Notes under the pieces: generated by a model
What the model was told of the DNA's origin: nothing
Database searches by the model: none
The model's input: only the letters and a program-made list of their open reading frames with translations
Translations under genes and position numbers: made by a program
Shown: positions 1-12,559 of the stretch, one piece after another
How positions within the stretch are numbered: position 1 is the first letter of the stretch
How the letters are laid out: every line of letters starts with the position of its first letter
From: Schistocephalus solidus
Taxonomy: Eukaryota; Platyhelminthes; Cestoda; Diphyllobothriidea; Diphyllobothriidae
Direction: 5' to 3'
Assembly: GCA_017591395.1 (NCBI GenBank)
Contig: WEDG01007309.1
Coordinates: 24,064-88,063, forward strand
Length of the DNA stretch: 64,000 nucleotides

Positions 1-1084
1 AGGAGGGGGGAGTATAAGCAGTAAAGCCGAAAACCAGTATAAAAGCTGTTAATGTTGCCTTAAACCCATACAAGAGGCTGCGAAAAAGCGTGTTGTGTAC
101 TCGGCTTAACACTTTGGGCCACTGTTAAAACCTGTGTAGGAACTACAAGTCGTTCTTTAGGTATCCCCGGAAATGAGATATTTTATGAATACCTTGGTAG
201 GCTCCTAACTATTTTGTGCGCCGGATTTCAGTTAAAAAGGAGGATGTCGAGAAATAACACTATAGCCGGGTACCAATGATTACCTATTTAAATTTCCTGA
301 ACGGTGCTTTTACACTATATTGTCTTCGAACAGTGTATGTGTTCCTTTAAAAGAGATAGGTTGTGCTTCAAATACAGATAGGTGACTCGGAGAGTGACTA
401 TGCGAGTGCAGGATTCCCAATGAACATGCATGCGTTCGCTCTGGCCTACCGAAGATGCAAAAGTAATAGGGAAAAACTTTGCGGAACTGGAAACCACGCA
501 GAATGTTTGGCCTTCTGCCTACTATTTTACGTGCTGGCGTATTTTCTGTTAGTAGAACTTGTCAGAAAGCGAGGCGGAAATAGCGGTTTATAATGTGCCT
601 GTGCATTCGCTTGTCGGTATAGTACACTGCGGTAATGGAATCCAGAAGTTTTACATTCGGAAAAATTCCAAGTATAGATTGGCTGCGCAAATGGAAAGGC
701 ACTAATAAACTTTTTAAAATGAAATAGGCTCATAGCCTTACTTTGAGGTACATTTATGCTTGGTCGATAAAGTTAGCTTCACCGCGAACTGAACAGTATA
801 AACGTTGCCTTTTTGCCAAAGCTGTCGAAAAATTTAACCTATTCACCGGATGACGCATTTAAAACGACCGCTCACTACGCCTGCGATAATCTCCCACCTA
901 AGTCTCCGTCGCTGTCCTCACATTCCCGTTCAGGTATTTTCATTTTTCAAAAGCAAGTCCGAGCAGACTGTTTGCATTTTTAACCGGACGACAGCAATCA
1001 TTTGAAAATTCGGCTAAAAATGTGACCCAGAGATATTCGATAGAAGGACAGTTTTGAATTGCGTACTTGTAAAGTGATGGATGA

Positions 1085-1540
1085 CTATAAATCAAGTGAT
1101 ACGTACGTTATAAACCGAATAAAATTTGATGAAAACCCAAAGCAGTCTTCACGATCAAAATATGCAGAATCACGGATGCGTAGTTTGTTAGAAATCCTCG
1201 AAATAAGGGGATTCAATTTGTTTTTCGGGCCTTGACGCTGAGAGGACACCGCAGTAGTTTCCGCCGATGTGGTTAGGCTCCTTGGACGGCCGGTTATCAG
1301 TCCGGTTTTGGAGGAATCAACGGCGGCAGCCCCGGCCACGGCCGCGCCGATGGGAAATTTGCTTCGAACACCGGGAGGGGTATGAAAACTCTGTTTGTAA
1401 CTCACGATACCAGCATAGGATAAACTTTTCCGGACTGGAGACGAAGTATCTCCGCGTGGCACCTGTCCTACCTTCCGGTGGGGATAGGGCAAAAGACCAG
1501 TCTGCTTTTCCCAAGGCATTATTAACTCGACATCATCCAT
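1085..1540 (-). CDS. Unidentified open frame, 151 aa, possible exon
   Basis: This 151-codon open frame lies in the most GC-rich part of the first 5 kb. The product is rich in Ser, Pro, Ala and Thr, with an Ala/Gly patch (around residues 65-75) and no motif, signal peptide or membrane segment that I recognise. The frame stays open upstream of the ATG for about a dozen codons, so it could be part of an internal exon. I did not find a convincing pair of splice sites, and a plus-strand frame of 120 codons overlaps it, so GC content alone may explain its length. No function is proposed. Confidence 0.2.
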   Translation of the reverse strand: MDDVELIMPWEKQTGLLPYPHRKVGQVPRGDTSSPVRKSLSYAGIVSYKQSFHTPPGVRSKFPIGAAVAGAAAVDSSKTGLITGRPRSLTTSAETTAVSSQRQGPKNKLNPLISRISNKLRIRDSAYFDREDCFGFSSNFIRFITYVSLDL

Positions 1541-4500
1541 TTCGTGAACAGAATTCGACTTCCTCCAAGTCAGAAATGTTTATGACAAGTGGGGCGGAGT
1601 ATGGCGATCCACCCGGCCGCATGCACTGACACTGAACAGCCAGGAAGCCAATCAGAATGCAGCAATAACTGAACTAGCAAATTCAGGGATGTGCGGACGA
1701 TGAAGGGAGGAGGGGAAAAGGACGACGACAAGGCTATTAAATCTGAATATGCCTATAGGAAAAGTCCTATCAACGGTCAATTTAAAACAGCAAGACGGTG
1801 CTTGACATAATTAAGAGGATATAGAGCACAACTTGGGCAAAAGAAGCCTACTTCAAAAGTCCCAATAGGCTAATAGGAAACAAACCATCACTTATTTCGT
1901 ACTGAGTGCAAGGTTAACCAGGATTCCATGTTCACTGAGGTTTAACCTGCGATTAATAAAAAAGCCGACGGAAGGCCTGGGCAGCTATGCAGAAAAGCGA
2001 TAGCTGTTGTATGAAATACCACTATAAACTGAGAAGCTTAGGCGTTATGAAACTATAGTATGTTTTTTTGAGAATTTTTTTAACAGACTATTATGCGACC
2101 TTCAGAGTTTTTGTCTATATATAACCAGAAGATGGGATTTTCGGTTGTGACGTGAAGAGTAAACATATTTACATAAAATATCTTTCGTTAGAAGTTACAG
2201 ATACCATTCCACCCAAATATACAAAAACATTTAGGCGGATCAGTCAGTTTCAAATAGTACATAAGGTGAGAGTAAAAAGGGGTTCATTGTAAAAATCAAA
2301 CATTACGATATTTGCAAAACAAACTGATGAGTGGTATGACGTGGAACGTGGAAAATGCGGCCCAATTTTACCAGCAGGCTCTCGGGAATTCTTCAAAGAT
2401 TACAACATTCAGCTAGGTATGGTGCTTGCTGAAAAGTGTTTGCAATACCTCATAAAACTTAAATTCGAAATGAATGGCTTGGAAACTTTTGAGACGATTA
2501 GACAGAAAATGAAGTTATTTGGGAAAAAAATAACACAAAATGGCAGGTGAATAGGTTTGGGGCACAGTAATCAAAGCGGCTACTATTAACCCCCATTACG
2601 GCCAGACTTCTGTAGCAATTGACCCTTATTTCAATGGCAATTATAAATAAACCTCTTCTACACGAACCACCTGAGATTCTTAATGTCTGCAGAAAATTTT
2701 GAAATAACTTGTCCGGTTTGGGTACTGGGCTCGGATGCTGCAGAAAAGTAAAGTAGACTGCCTATTTCCTTAAATGTAAACTAATATTCTGAAGTGTTTT
2801 CGATATTAAAAAAATGCTGAAGTATACTTGTAATAGGTAATATCATGCGCGTCAGGATGGCGGCTTTGGAACGAGCCTCTTTCTGGCCTCTGAAGAAACA
2901 GCACTGTAAAAAATGACTATTTAAGTAGTATGAATTTTTACCAATGATTTTTGCTGGCCTTAAAAATGCAAATATACTTTATAGAAAATATAAGCGAAAA
3001 TATCTTTTCATGTACAATATTGAATTTGAAGAAAGTGTATCTTTCGGTGTTTAAATAAACTTCTCCAGTTCCCGAATAAATTTGACTCCGACCTGTCGTT
3101 ACACATGCATTTAGGATATCAAACTACATTTTGCTTACAATTTGTCTGAGAAAAATCACGAATTACCCTCACTTACGAGGAAGATGCCACGTTATGCCCA
3201 TAACATTTTGCATTCAACGAAGACATGTTGCATACTTTAGAAGCAACACTGAAAATGGACAAATGCAATGTTTATGAATGGAAATTTTAACATCGTAAAC
3301 AATATTACAATGAGAAATTGTTTGAAAACCACAGAAACACTCTCTTAAAGTGTAACATTTGAGGAATACGTAATTTGATACCAAATGAGTACCAGAAATA
3401 ATAATTTTGTGCATATTTTCGGTAAAATATGTTTGAATTTATAAGGGCATCAAAAACCATTGGTAAAAATTTATACTACGTAAATAGTCGTTTTTTGTGC
3501 TGTTTTCGCAGACGGTGAGAAAGAGTCCTGTTCAAAAGCCGGCATCTGAAGTGCAACACCTATCTTGGGATAAGGCTGCAAGATGTTAAATATTATAAAT
3601 AGACTTCAATCATTTTTGGAATGGAATGGTTGATATTTCATGAGAATGGTAAGTTACTGTATATGCGCATTAGTGTTTCTGAAAGTGAAAACCTCAGAGT
3701 TCCACGTAATAAGATAAAAAGACAGGTAATTCGTTGATAAGTTGAGGAACGTCACTCTTAGGCGAATAAAACAACAGGAGGACAAAATAAGCCCTTTCGA
3801 ATATGTACTCAAACTTTAGAATTAGACGAAACAGAACTGGTGCAGCGTCACTTCAAGGGAGAATGAAGATGCACTTCAATCAAGAGACTGATCAAACGCA
3901 CATTTATGGTTTGGCTGGAGCATGCACTGAGCAAAGAAGCAGGAGACACTGAAGCATTTGAATGTGTTACCGACCCCGTACTACAGGTGGTCCTGCGCTA
4001 AATTTGAGGCAGATACACATTCCCGTCTCCTAGCTTTAACCCCAAAACCTCCTAGAATTTGGCGCAAGTCCACCAGCGAGAGGTATCTATAGCTGTGTCT
4101 CAACCCTGCTGCGACTTAGGCCCGTAAAGTTCTTCAGTTGGAAACCCAAACAATCAACTAGCATACTGTCGTAGAGGTGTAAGACTTTTTTTAAAAATGG
4201 AGCGGGGGTACGGGCGCAGACTGAAAAAGATGTGAGAGACTGTGGTGAAAACTACACCAACTACACCATATTGGTAGCACAGATACTAGCTAAAATCCCA
4301 GATACCTGTTTCGCCGATATCCTGCCGGTGCAGGGCACAGCTGCGAGAGGTTCGGCTCTTCTGTGGGTCCTCCAGCATTATCTGTGTGCTTTCTGGTAGA
4401 TGCTCCAGCTATGAAATTGTTGATTTTTGGTTTCATCATTAACTTGGAGTAAATCAGTTTGAATAAGGTCGCAAGGCGCAAACCGAAAGTTGATACGAAT

Positions 4501-4891
4501 ACCTAGGCCGAAGTCCATCAGCTAATACCTGTACTGTCATTATGTTGTATCGCGCAACCCCTTTAAATAATACTAGCTGCCTGGTGGCTGTTTAATGAAT
4601 AGTACGCGATTTTCCTGCTATGGTTGATGGACTTCGACCCAAATATTCATATCAACTGTCGGGTTTTACCTGTTGACTGTAGTTTAAATTGATTTACCCG
4701 ACAGTAGCGATTAATTTCTGAGGAAATTAAGAAGCAACGAGGTAAAAGCTAGGTTAGACTTTTTCATACAACCCTTGGTAAACCATACTGCGATCGGAAG
4801 CGAGTCAAAGTGCGCAGATAAAGGTCGAGCGCAATGTACAGGAAGGTAGGGCACGGGAATAGGCAAATTCCTCGAGGTCTCGTGGAAGCGA

Positions 4892-4909
4892 ACACACACA
4901 CACACACAA
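4892..4909. repeat. Short (AC)n microsatellite
   Basis: About eight to nine AC dinucleotides in a row. It sits about 100 bp before the first recognisable codons of the family A element and has no evident function. Confidence 0.8.
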
Positions 4910-4999
4910 TCGACCGGATAAGTAAATGCAGCGAACGTCTATTGGCTTGCACGTTGACCAACCACAGAACCTTGCATTAGGCATTGTTTAAAGTTAACT

Positions 5000-7980
5000 G
5001 TTTTTTTGTACAAATCCCATTTGTCGGAAGACGTCTCTCAGCATACGTAATTTCCTTGACAGAAACCTGGCTGTCCCAACACGTGGACGACCGTGAGTTA
5101 ACTATACCAGGTATTGAGAAGAGACCGGGAAGGGCGTCAGGAAGGTGTTTTTACCTACGTAAAACAAGGAAACCTTGTGTCAGAAAAAAAACAGAACAGT
5201 TTGCATGCAGCTCCGAAACTATTTGGCTTACTACAAAGGTGCGAAGATCACAGAGCCTTGAAGTCCTGACCGTCTACCGACCACCAAGAAGTGATTCCGA
5301 GGCTGAGGCTCGCCTGTTAGAAGAGCTAGAGAGATTTGCTGCTCGCCCAGACGTCTTGATAATGGGCGACTTCAATGCACCGACCGGAGTTCAGTATATG
5401 CACGCGGTCCAGAACTGGCTTTTGACCAACGTTTATTGGACATGGGACTGAGGTCATTCCTGACTCAGTAAGTCTTATTTCCAACAAGGGTGCGGGAGGG
5501 GCAGCAGTCAAACTGATTGGACCTGCTGTTTACGAAATCACTAGATAATGTGGATGAGGTGCGATGTCTACCTCCCCTAGGTCGAAGTGACAACGTCGTA
5601 GTTCACTGGGACTATACAATGTTTTCGGTGCCTGAATCGCCCACCGAAATGAAGACTCAACTCAACAACATCAACTGAGGATCAGCTTTTTCCGGCCGAG
5701 GATTGAGAACGGACAGTGATTTATTCTCCTCCACTGCCCGATTTCACGCAAGAGACGGGATAACAGACTCTAGTGGCTGACTCCAACGTTGAAAAAAAGA
5801 ATAAAAAGCGGAGGTTGTTGAAGAAATCACTCTCTGATGTGAATCCTGTGTACATAAACGCACTTAAGGAACAAAGTTAAACGGCTTATAATCAGGACAC
5901 GACAAGACTTCAAAAAAGACCTGCTGAACCGTGCAGTGGAAAATCCAAAGTAATTCTACGAGTAAATTAGAAGGAGCACGCGAAAAAGGGACCCCGTTTT
6001 CTCATTAAGGACTAGCGAAAATCTAGAGATTAGTGAAGATGGAGCAAAAGCGAAGCACCATCAAAATTTTTTAAATCCATTTTACAAGCGAAAACGCATT
6101 TACTCCTCCCGACTACGATTTCCCTGAGGGTTCAACAATAGAGGCTGTATCTTTTGACGAAGCAAATGTTCATACAGAGCTGTTGGCTCTAAATGAGTCT
6201 AAATTACCGGGTGCAGATAATATACCGCCAAAGTTACTAAAGGAACTCGCTGAGGAACTAGCCAAACCGTTGTCCATGCTTTTCCAACCCTCTTTCGAAG
6301 CCGGCCAGTTATCTGCCGATTGGAAATCTGCACGAATCACACCACTATATAAAGGTGGCAGCAAGGTCTCCGCAAAAATTACAGACCAATTAGCCTCACG
6401 TCGATCTGCTGCTAAATCATGGATAAAATAATAACGCGAGAGCCAATGCAATTCTTACCGCAGCATAAACTATTATCCGATGCGCAGCATGGATTCCGAA
6501 GCGGCATGTCTTGCGTAACAAACTTGTTTAGAACATTAGACTCAGGCAGTTGATGAAGGAAATGGGCTGTACGTAGTCTATATTGACTTTAGGAAGGCAT
6601 TTTATAGTGTCCCACATCAGCGAATCCTGCACAAACTCAACTGAACAGGCATTAGAGGTAATCTCCGGAAATGGATCCAAAGCTTCTTATTTGGCCGCTG
6701 TCAAACGGCGGTTGAAAGTGTTTTCCCCCAGGGTTCCGTTATTGGCCCTATTCTGTTCATTATGCAGGTCAAAGACTGCGTCAGTAAACTGGATTGTGAT
6801 GACGCCAAGTTTGTGGATGATATTAAGCTATGTAGGGTCGTCCGAACTGCAACTGACATAAAGCATTTGCAGATGTACCTAAACCGACGTCAACAATGGT
6901 CGGAGGACTGGCTTTTGTCGTTCAATGAGAGCAAACACACTATTCTACGCGTCGGCAGAACTATCACTCCAAACCTCAGGAATTACTGCCTGAATGGTAT
7001 ACCATTTGCAATAAGTGGACGCACAGAAGGACTTGGGAATGTGGATTACGACCTCGCTTAAACCCTCGCTACATTGTTCAAAGGTAGCCAAGTCTGCGAT
7101 GTCAGTTCTTTACCTTTTCAAGCGGGCTTTTTCTGCCTTTGATGAAAACTGCTTGGCCAAAGTCTTTCGAACTTTCGTGCAGTCACAAGTGGAGGTCGCT
7201 ATTCAAGCTTGGAGACTCTGGACCGCGAAGGACCTCAATATCCTCGAAAGGGTTCAAAGGCGTGCAACCAAACTTGTGAGTAGACAGGGCTCATTACCCT
7301 ATGAAACAGGGTTGTCTAATCTTGATCTCTTTCCCTTGAGTTACAGGCAGCTACGAGGTGAAATGATACAAACATTCCGTATCATGCGCGATCAGGACTG
7401 CTGCTTCGTACCTGGAGACTTCTTCCAGTTAGCGACAAGCACGAACTTGGGAGGTCATCCACTCAAAATTCATGTGACTGGGGCCAAACTGGACACACGA
7501 AGGTTCTTCTCCAAGAGGGTGGTCGACACTTGGAATGCTCTGCCTCTGGATGTTGTTATGGCTACTTCCATTGAGCTTTTTAAGAAAAAACCGGACAAGT
7601 ATTGCAGGGCCCACTATAATACCACCTGATCTTTTTAGTCATGTCCCAGTTAAAACACTCTTATTATTATCTTACTACTTGATATATTTAAGTACTATTT
7701 TATAGCATATGCTATTATATCAAACTCGTCGCGTATGCCTCACTCGCGAGATTCTTGTCAACTACAATAACATGTACTCATAGTACCCATCATATGTGAG
7801 TACACGTTTATGTTTACTCTTTTAAATTTGCCGAACGCTGCTTATTTTCCGTACGCTATTATGAAAACCACCTTTTTAAAAAAAATTATCCTGATGTATC
7901 AATGCCTTTTTGAGCCATCTTGTCACTAAAAGGGAGTTCAAAGGCATTTGCTAATCTTTCCCTCAATAAACTAAACTGAA
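5000..7980 (+). mobile_element. CR1-like non-LTR retrotransposon, family A copy A1 (decayed)
   Basis: A full domain order is visible in plus-strand frames. An AP-type endonuclease comes first (SLTETWLS near 5055, then MGDFNAP near 5361). A reverse transcriptase follows (GADNIPPKLLKEL near 6215, VYIDFRKAF near 6575, FVDDIKLC near 6810), then the long C-terminal thumb/connection ORF. The region from 5450 to 6170 carries many stops and frameshifts. The 3' end is fixed by a match to other family A copies: a short GGC...GCT stem is followed by CCCTCAATAAACTAAACTGA, ending near 7980. Its neighbours are anonymous DNA. The element cannot encode its own movement. Clade assignment to CR1 rests on the short-repeat 3' tail and protein motifs, not on a tree. 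Confidence 0.85.
7015..7629 (+). pseudogene. A1 reverse transcriptase C-terminal region (204 aa open)
   Basis: This is the longest undamaged part of A1. It encodes the segment after the catalytic palm. It starts with the conserved DLGMWI/SLKPSLHCSKVAKSA region, continues through AIQAWRLW and LERVQRRATKLV, and ends with the RVVDTWNALPLDVV box typical of CR1/Jockey-type ORF2 C-termini. The upstream palm lies in another frame (6762-7061, FVDD in place of the usual FADD), so a frameshift near 7030 separates them. The same blocks recur in the copies near 25.6, 47.6 and 62.2 kb, which supports the identification. Confidence 0.8.
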
Positions 7981-10930
7981 ATGGGATATTTTATTCGAAA
8001 TTTTACATACTAAAGATACTCTGTTCCCGAAGAACTTCTGCTTATTCTAATTAAATTTTTTGGGGTGCCGATATTTCAACAAAATATACATATAAGGTGC
8101 GAGATATAGCCCAGAAGCGAGAAAACTTACGCAAGGTACTTCACTGATGAAGCCATCGAGCGAGCAAATTGAAGGACGTTGGAGACAGCTGAGCGCGATA
8201 GTCGCGTAAGCAATGTAAGACTCTATAATTAAGAAGGGGCGATGAGCGCATACGGGTTTACTGCATAGTAAATGGCAAAAAGGAGAGAAAATGTGAGAAG
8301 AAATGGCAACAAGGAGAGAAAATGTGAGAAGATTAGCAATCATAGACAAGGCAAGTATGTCCTAGGAAAACTGGGAAAGCTTTGGTGAGATTAGGCGAAA
8401 ATTGCGTAGCAATAATGAACAGCATGTAATTTCTCAATAAAAATGCACTAATGCTAAAATTATACGTGTCCTTTTTGATTCCCTAGTACGGAAAACTACT
8501 GACACCGATACATTTAAGTGCAAAGTAACACTATCTAAACAAAGCATTGATACAAAATTCTTCGCGCACAAGGACAACTTTCGTAACAATACGATGGCTG
8601 AGCTGGAAAAGAGGGGAAGGAAGAGGGCGAGGAAGGTGATAAATTAAGAGGTGAAGACTTGTCGCCTGTGTAGTGTCTACATGAGGACCTTGCGCCTGGG
8701 TGTAAAAATGAAATATAATTACTTACGAAAACTGCACAAATCGCAATGGGCGTCCTAAATGATACCATAAGGACGATCCTACGTATTAGCAAAGACGACA
8801 CTGGCAAGATGTACGACATATTTGCTTGCCCCTGCAGGCAGTCATTAAGTCGATTTCTTCGAAAACCTCGAAATGGACAAAATAGGTCGAAAAAATAAAT
8901 TCAATGGTTAAAGCGCAATTCTAATGCAATAAGAATACGGTAACCCTTTCCTTTTATGCGATATAAAGAAGCGATGCAACTGCACTGCAGTTTACAGGTT
9001 CGTGGTTTTTCTCTAAAAGGTCAAAATTTAAAAAAACGCTCGAATGGCAGTCTGTGCCTCGTACGAGGGCACTAAATTGGACTGGAGGTAAGAGTACAAA
9101 ATACAGTCTGGCTCCTATTTTCTTCAGTTTCGATGAGCAGTGGGAAGGCCACCATAGATAGTACCAGGGATTGATAGTTACCGGTCATAAGAAACACCTG
9201 GATGATTCCAATTGCTTCTTGCCTTCCCAATACCAGTCGAATTTCTGATAGTCAAAAGGTACGGCCCATTTAAAAACGCAGCACATGAAGTCATGCTGCT
9301 ACCGAAATAACCGCTGCACGCCACTCCCGTGTGAATCGATGTTTATCGATCTCGGTCGGCATGAAGTGAGCGCTTACATGAGTGGCGGGAGCCTTTTTCC
9401 ATGATTAACTGATTCCGAACCAAATAGCAGATGCAATAGCAATAGGGTTAGGTTATCACTGGTCGAGGTCGGTTAATAAGCCAAATATGGCTACCGAACG
9501 TTCCCTTCGTCATACATAACACAGTCTATTACTTAAATAATGCTAGTAACACTTATATTTAGTACTATTGTAATCCCAGATTACTTACCTCATCTGCGAA
9601 GCTCAGATTGCCTTTCCGAACAGGTCGGAAATTTAACACTACTAAAGAAAACTGGGAAATTTTTCTGGATATTGTGAGCACAGCAACAGCGTTCGTCCAA
9701 AATCAATGCTGAACAAAGTTATGGACATTCGCTTGCTTAAACGCAACAATCACTCGGTACCTCATAGCTGGCCCGTTTAAGCATGGTTGGCTAACAAGTT
9801 ATTAATTTAAAACGCCAGCACCTTAATAGAAAGTGTTAACTATCATATATTTGATTTTTCTGTGGAGAAAAAAAGGAAAATTGAAGCAAACTCACATCAA
9901 GAACTCCGCAAAAATGAAATATTATGGAGGTAGATGTTAAGTCTGCACTAAATAGGAGAGCGGCGGTTGAACCCGCAGTCCCTAGTACGACCGAGCTAAT
10001 GCTTCAGTTAGCAACTTTTAAGCAACGATTCTCAGAGCTTCGTGATAGTTTGAGTACCGTGGAGATTGTGCCTAAATTCTGCGTAGATGCGAGCCATAGT
10101 ATTGACCGCACGCTCTCGTGTACCAATGTCCTGAGTTTGTCGGTCGACTGGTGGTGATATTTGGTGCAGTGGCTACTGTTACATGGTACACCGTCTAACG
10201 CTTGTCACAAGCATTCACGGCAATAGCCAAGGGATCGCAAAGACTAGACGCAGACCAAGTAACGCATATTATGAGCCAATATTATCCTCCTTGCGGTGTA
10301 TCGCAACACTGTTGCAGGTCTTTTATAGGCCAAATTTAGGTTGTTAACAACTCATTAACTATCACACAGGACCTCTGTACCCACCAGCTTATCCTAAGGT
10401 ATATCATGCTTCGAAGAGGCAGCACCACTGAGAACGGATACAAAGCAGGCAAACAGGCACCCTTGAGGTCTTCCACGCTCCTAAATAAAAGTATGCCAAC
10501 CGTATCAATATTTATTGCCACTATTTATCGATCGATATCAATCTAAACAAAAATCACAAGGGTACTTGGGTTTAAATACTCCTTAGCGGTATTTCGTTGA
10601 TCTTTACAAGCCTAACGATCATCAAGTTATCAAAAGCGTCTATCAGTTGCCAGTATAGGACTAAACGGAGTGTCGTCAGAAGGAAATTCGGCCAGAATAA
10701 AGATAAAAAACTCAAACGTAGCCTGGACGAATGAGGACATGTAGGTACCAAGTGCTAATAAGATGGCCTTCACAATCGTCTAATGATGAACTTATACCTA
10801 AGAGTTATAAGAAGGAGCATCCAGGTTCACATAAAAAACTCTGACTGGACAACCGTATCATGACGTGCAATGGTTCGACGTCATTTGTCCCATTTACGAC
10901 TGAATAAGGGTCCACGACGAACCCACCGGA
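7981..10930. other. No recognised gene
   Basis: I find no supportable coding region or element between the end of A1 and the family C fragment at 10.93 kb. Only short open frames occur. The one structural feature is the 30-bp tandem duplication at 8271-8331. Short self-complementary stretches (for example around 9335-9350) are no more than expected in such DNA. Confidence 0.5.
8271..8331. repeat. Direct tandem duplication, about 30 bp x 2
   Basis: Two adjacent copies of a unit beginning AATGGCAA(A/C)AAGGAGAGA lie head to tail and differ at about two positions. This looks like a simple local duplication in otherwise anonymous DNA. Confidence 0.75.
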
Positions 10931-11430
10931 ACGGGAACCTTTTTGAGATTTTTATCCTAGAACAGCAACACGGAAAAAACGTTTTCACTCATCAACCGTC
11001 ACCCAAACAATTAATACAGCAACTCTCGCAACGGCACCCAATTTGAAACCATGGGAAATTTCGTTTATGTGGGCAACACACTCAAACAGCCTCAAGATCA
11101 ACGACAATGAAGCCCATTGGATCTACAAAGTCAACCAGGCATTCCGCCGGCTTCAAGCCTCTGTATTGGAGCTTCAAAGTTAACATATTAACACAAAACT
11201 GAAGATTTGCAAAGCCGTCATCATGGCAACGATGCTATACAAGGCGGACACCTAAACCGACTACGCCAATCAAACCAGGAACCCAAATCACCTCCATCTC
11301 AGATGCCTCCATAAAGTACTAAATGGGATATAGCAGGGCACTTGTAACTGCGTTAGAACGGCCACCTCATGAGGATGGATGAAGATCGCCTAACCAATCA
11401 ACTCATCTCACGCTAGTTCGACTGTCTTAA
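10930..11430 (+). mobile_element. Family C non-LTR remnant: RT C-terminal segment
   Basis: Plus-strand frames, broken by several stops, read FVYVGNTL, then VNQAFRRLQASV, KLKICKAVIMATMLYKADT, LHLRCLHKVL and GHLMRMDEDRLTNQL. The order and spacing match the region after the RT palm in the family C copy at 43.3-43.8 kb (NCQERL...KMCKAVILTTLPHGTET...IRVKYLRGI...ARMDDERQLKRLFY). The fragment therefore belongs to the zinc-finger-tailed non-LTR family. It stops at about 11.41 kb where the GC-rich tandem repeat begins. Confidence 0.7.
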
Positions 11431-12490
11431 TCCGACGATGTCTACCGTATGCTCCACAGAAAGATGGTGCAGGAAATGTGACTTGCGCGTGGATTAGTTT
11501 TAAGTAATAGTAGCCTTGCGCTGCAGCTACCGCGCTCTCTCTCTCTCTCCCCCACCTGAACCCAGTGTCATGAAAGAGTCAATGAGATCGAAGGCGGAAG
11601 AGGGCGCAGATAGCTAACGCGACCGGAGCCGCCCCTGAGCGTAACACCACACCTGGCTCGGATCCCACGGAGTGGGAGTGCCATAAAGGCCACATTAAAT
11701 AGGAGCCATTGTAGCCCGACTCTCAGTCCGCCAGTCAGACACTCCGCGCAAAACACACACTGGGCTGACCAGGGGGTCCAAATTATCCCGTCAGTTGGCA
11801 ACCTTCCAAGCCACGACTTTTAGCCCATTGTAATAGTTGAAAGCGTTGCAGTGTTTATAGTGAAGAAAATGCGCTGAGCTGTCGACCTCACTCTCTCCCC
11901 CACCCCCACAATCAGACTACCGTCCGAGCCAATCAGTTGTCTAAGGCGGAAGTGGGCGCAGCTGCTGGTGACCTCATCTACGCGTACTACGTACGATAGT
12001 TCGACCGTCGATTTCGACGAGGTCCACCGTATGCTCCCAACCATGGTGGTGCATGGACGGTGACTTGCGCTGCATCTACCGCACTCTCTTCTCCTTCCCC
12101 ACCTGAGCCCGGTGTCATGACAGAGTCAAGAAGACCGGAAATGGTGAGAGGACGCATGTGGCTGGTGCGGCCGGAGCTGCCCCTGGTCGTACCACCACAC
12201 CTGGCTCGGATCCTATGGAGTGGGAGTGCCATAAAGGCCACATTAAGAAGGAGCCATTGCATCCTGGTCCACAAACACAAGTATTAGGAGTTCACACAAC
12301 AGGGGATTGAACAGCTCACATGTGTGAGAGTACTAGATGTCACGTTAAAAAGGAGCCATCGCAGCCTGACTCGAAGACCACCAGTTAGCTACTCCTCACA
12401 ACACACACTGGACCGATTTCGAGGTCTGAGTGTAATCTATAGCTGGCAACCTTTCAAGCCACAGCACTAATCGCACCGTGATATTCTCAT
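11410..12490. repeat. GC-rich tandem repeat, about three divergent units
   Basis: Three blocks share the same order of sequence. The order is a CTGCAGCTACCGC/CTCTC box (11.52, 11.87 and 12.07 kb), then a GTCATGA(C/A)AGAGTCAA box, then TCGGATCC followed by GGAGTGGGAGTGCCATAA (11.66 and 12.21 kb), then GGAGCCATTG and GGCAACCTT(C/T)CAAGCCAC. Unit 1 covers about 11.41-11.82 kb, a shortened unit about 11.83-11.99 kb, and unit 3 about 11.99-12.48 kb. Open frames on both strands here are by-products of the high GC content. It is embedded in family C remnants, and I recall similar repeats in tapeworm genomes, but the function is unknown. Confidence 0.65.
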
Positions 12491-12559
12491 GCTCAGATCA
12501 CACATGCAGCAGAGGAACCACATGGAGAAGGAAACGGGGATCATACTTTCCTCTCAATC

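Larger units (their letters stand above)
1..4983. other. No recognised gene; AT-rich intergenic DNA
   Basis: I read both strands and found no protein family, retroelement motif or RNA gene that I can name. Open frames here are short and broken, with one exception, the minus-strand frame at 1085-1540, which is listed separately. The segment at about 1240-1640 is more GC-rich than its surroundings. No convincing polyadenylation, promoter or terminal-repeat signal was identified. Confidence 0.5.

Noticed and set aside
8047..8349. Minus-strand 100-codon hydrophobic frame as a membrane protein
   Set aside because: Its upstream end falls in the 30-bp tandem duplication, it has AT-rich codons only and no continuation or motif.
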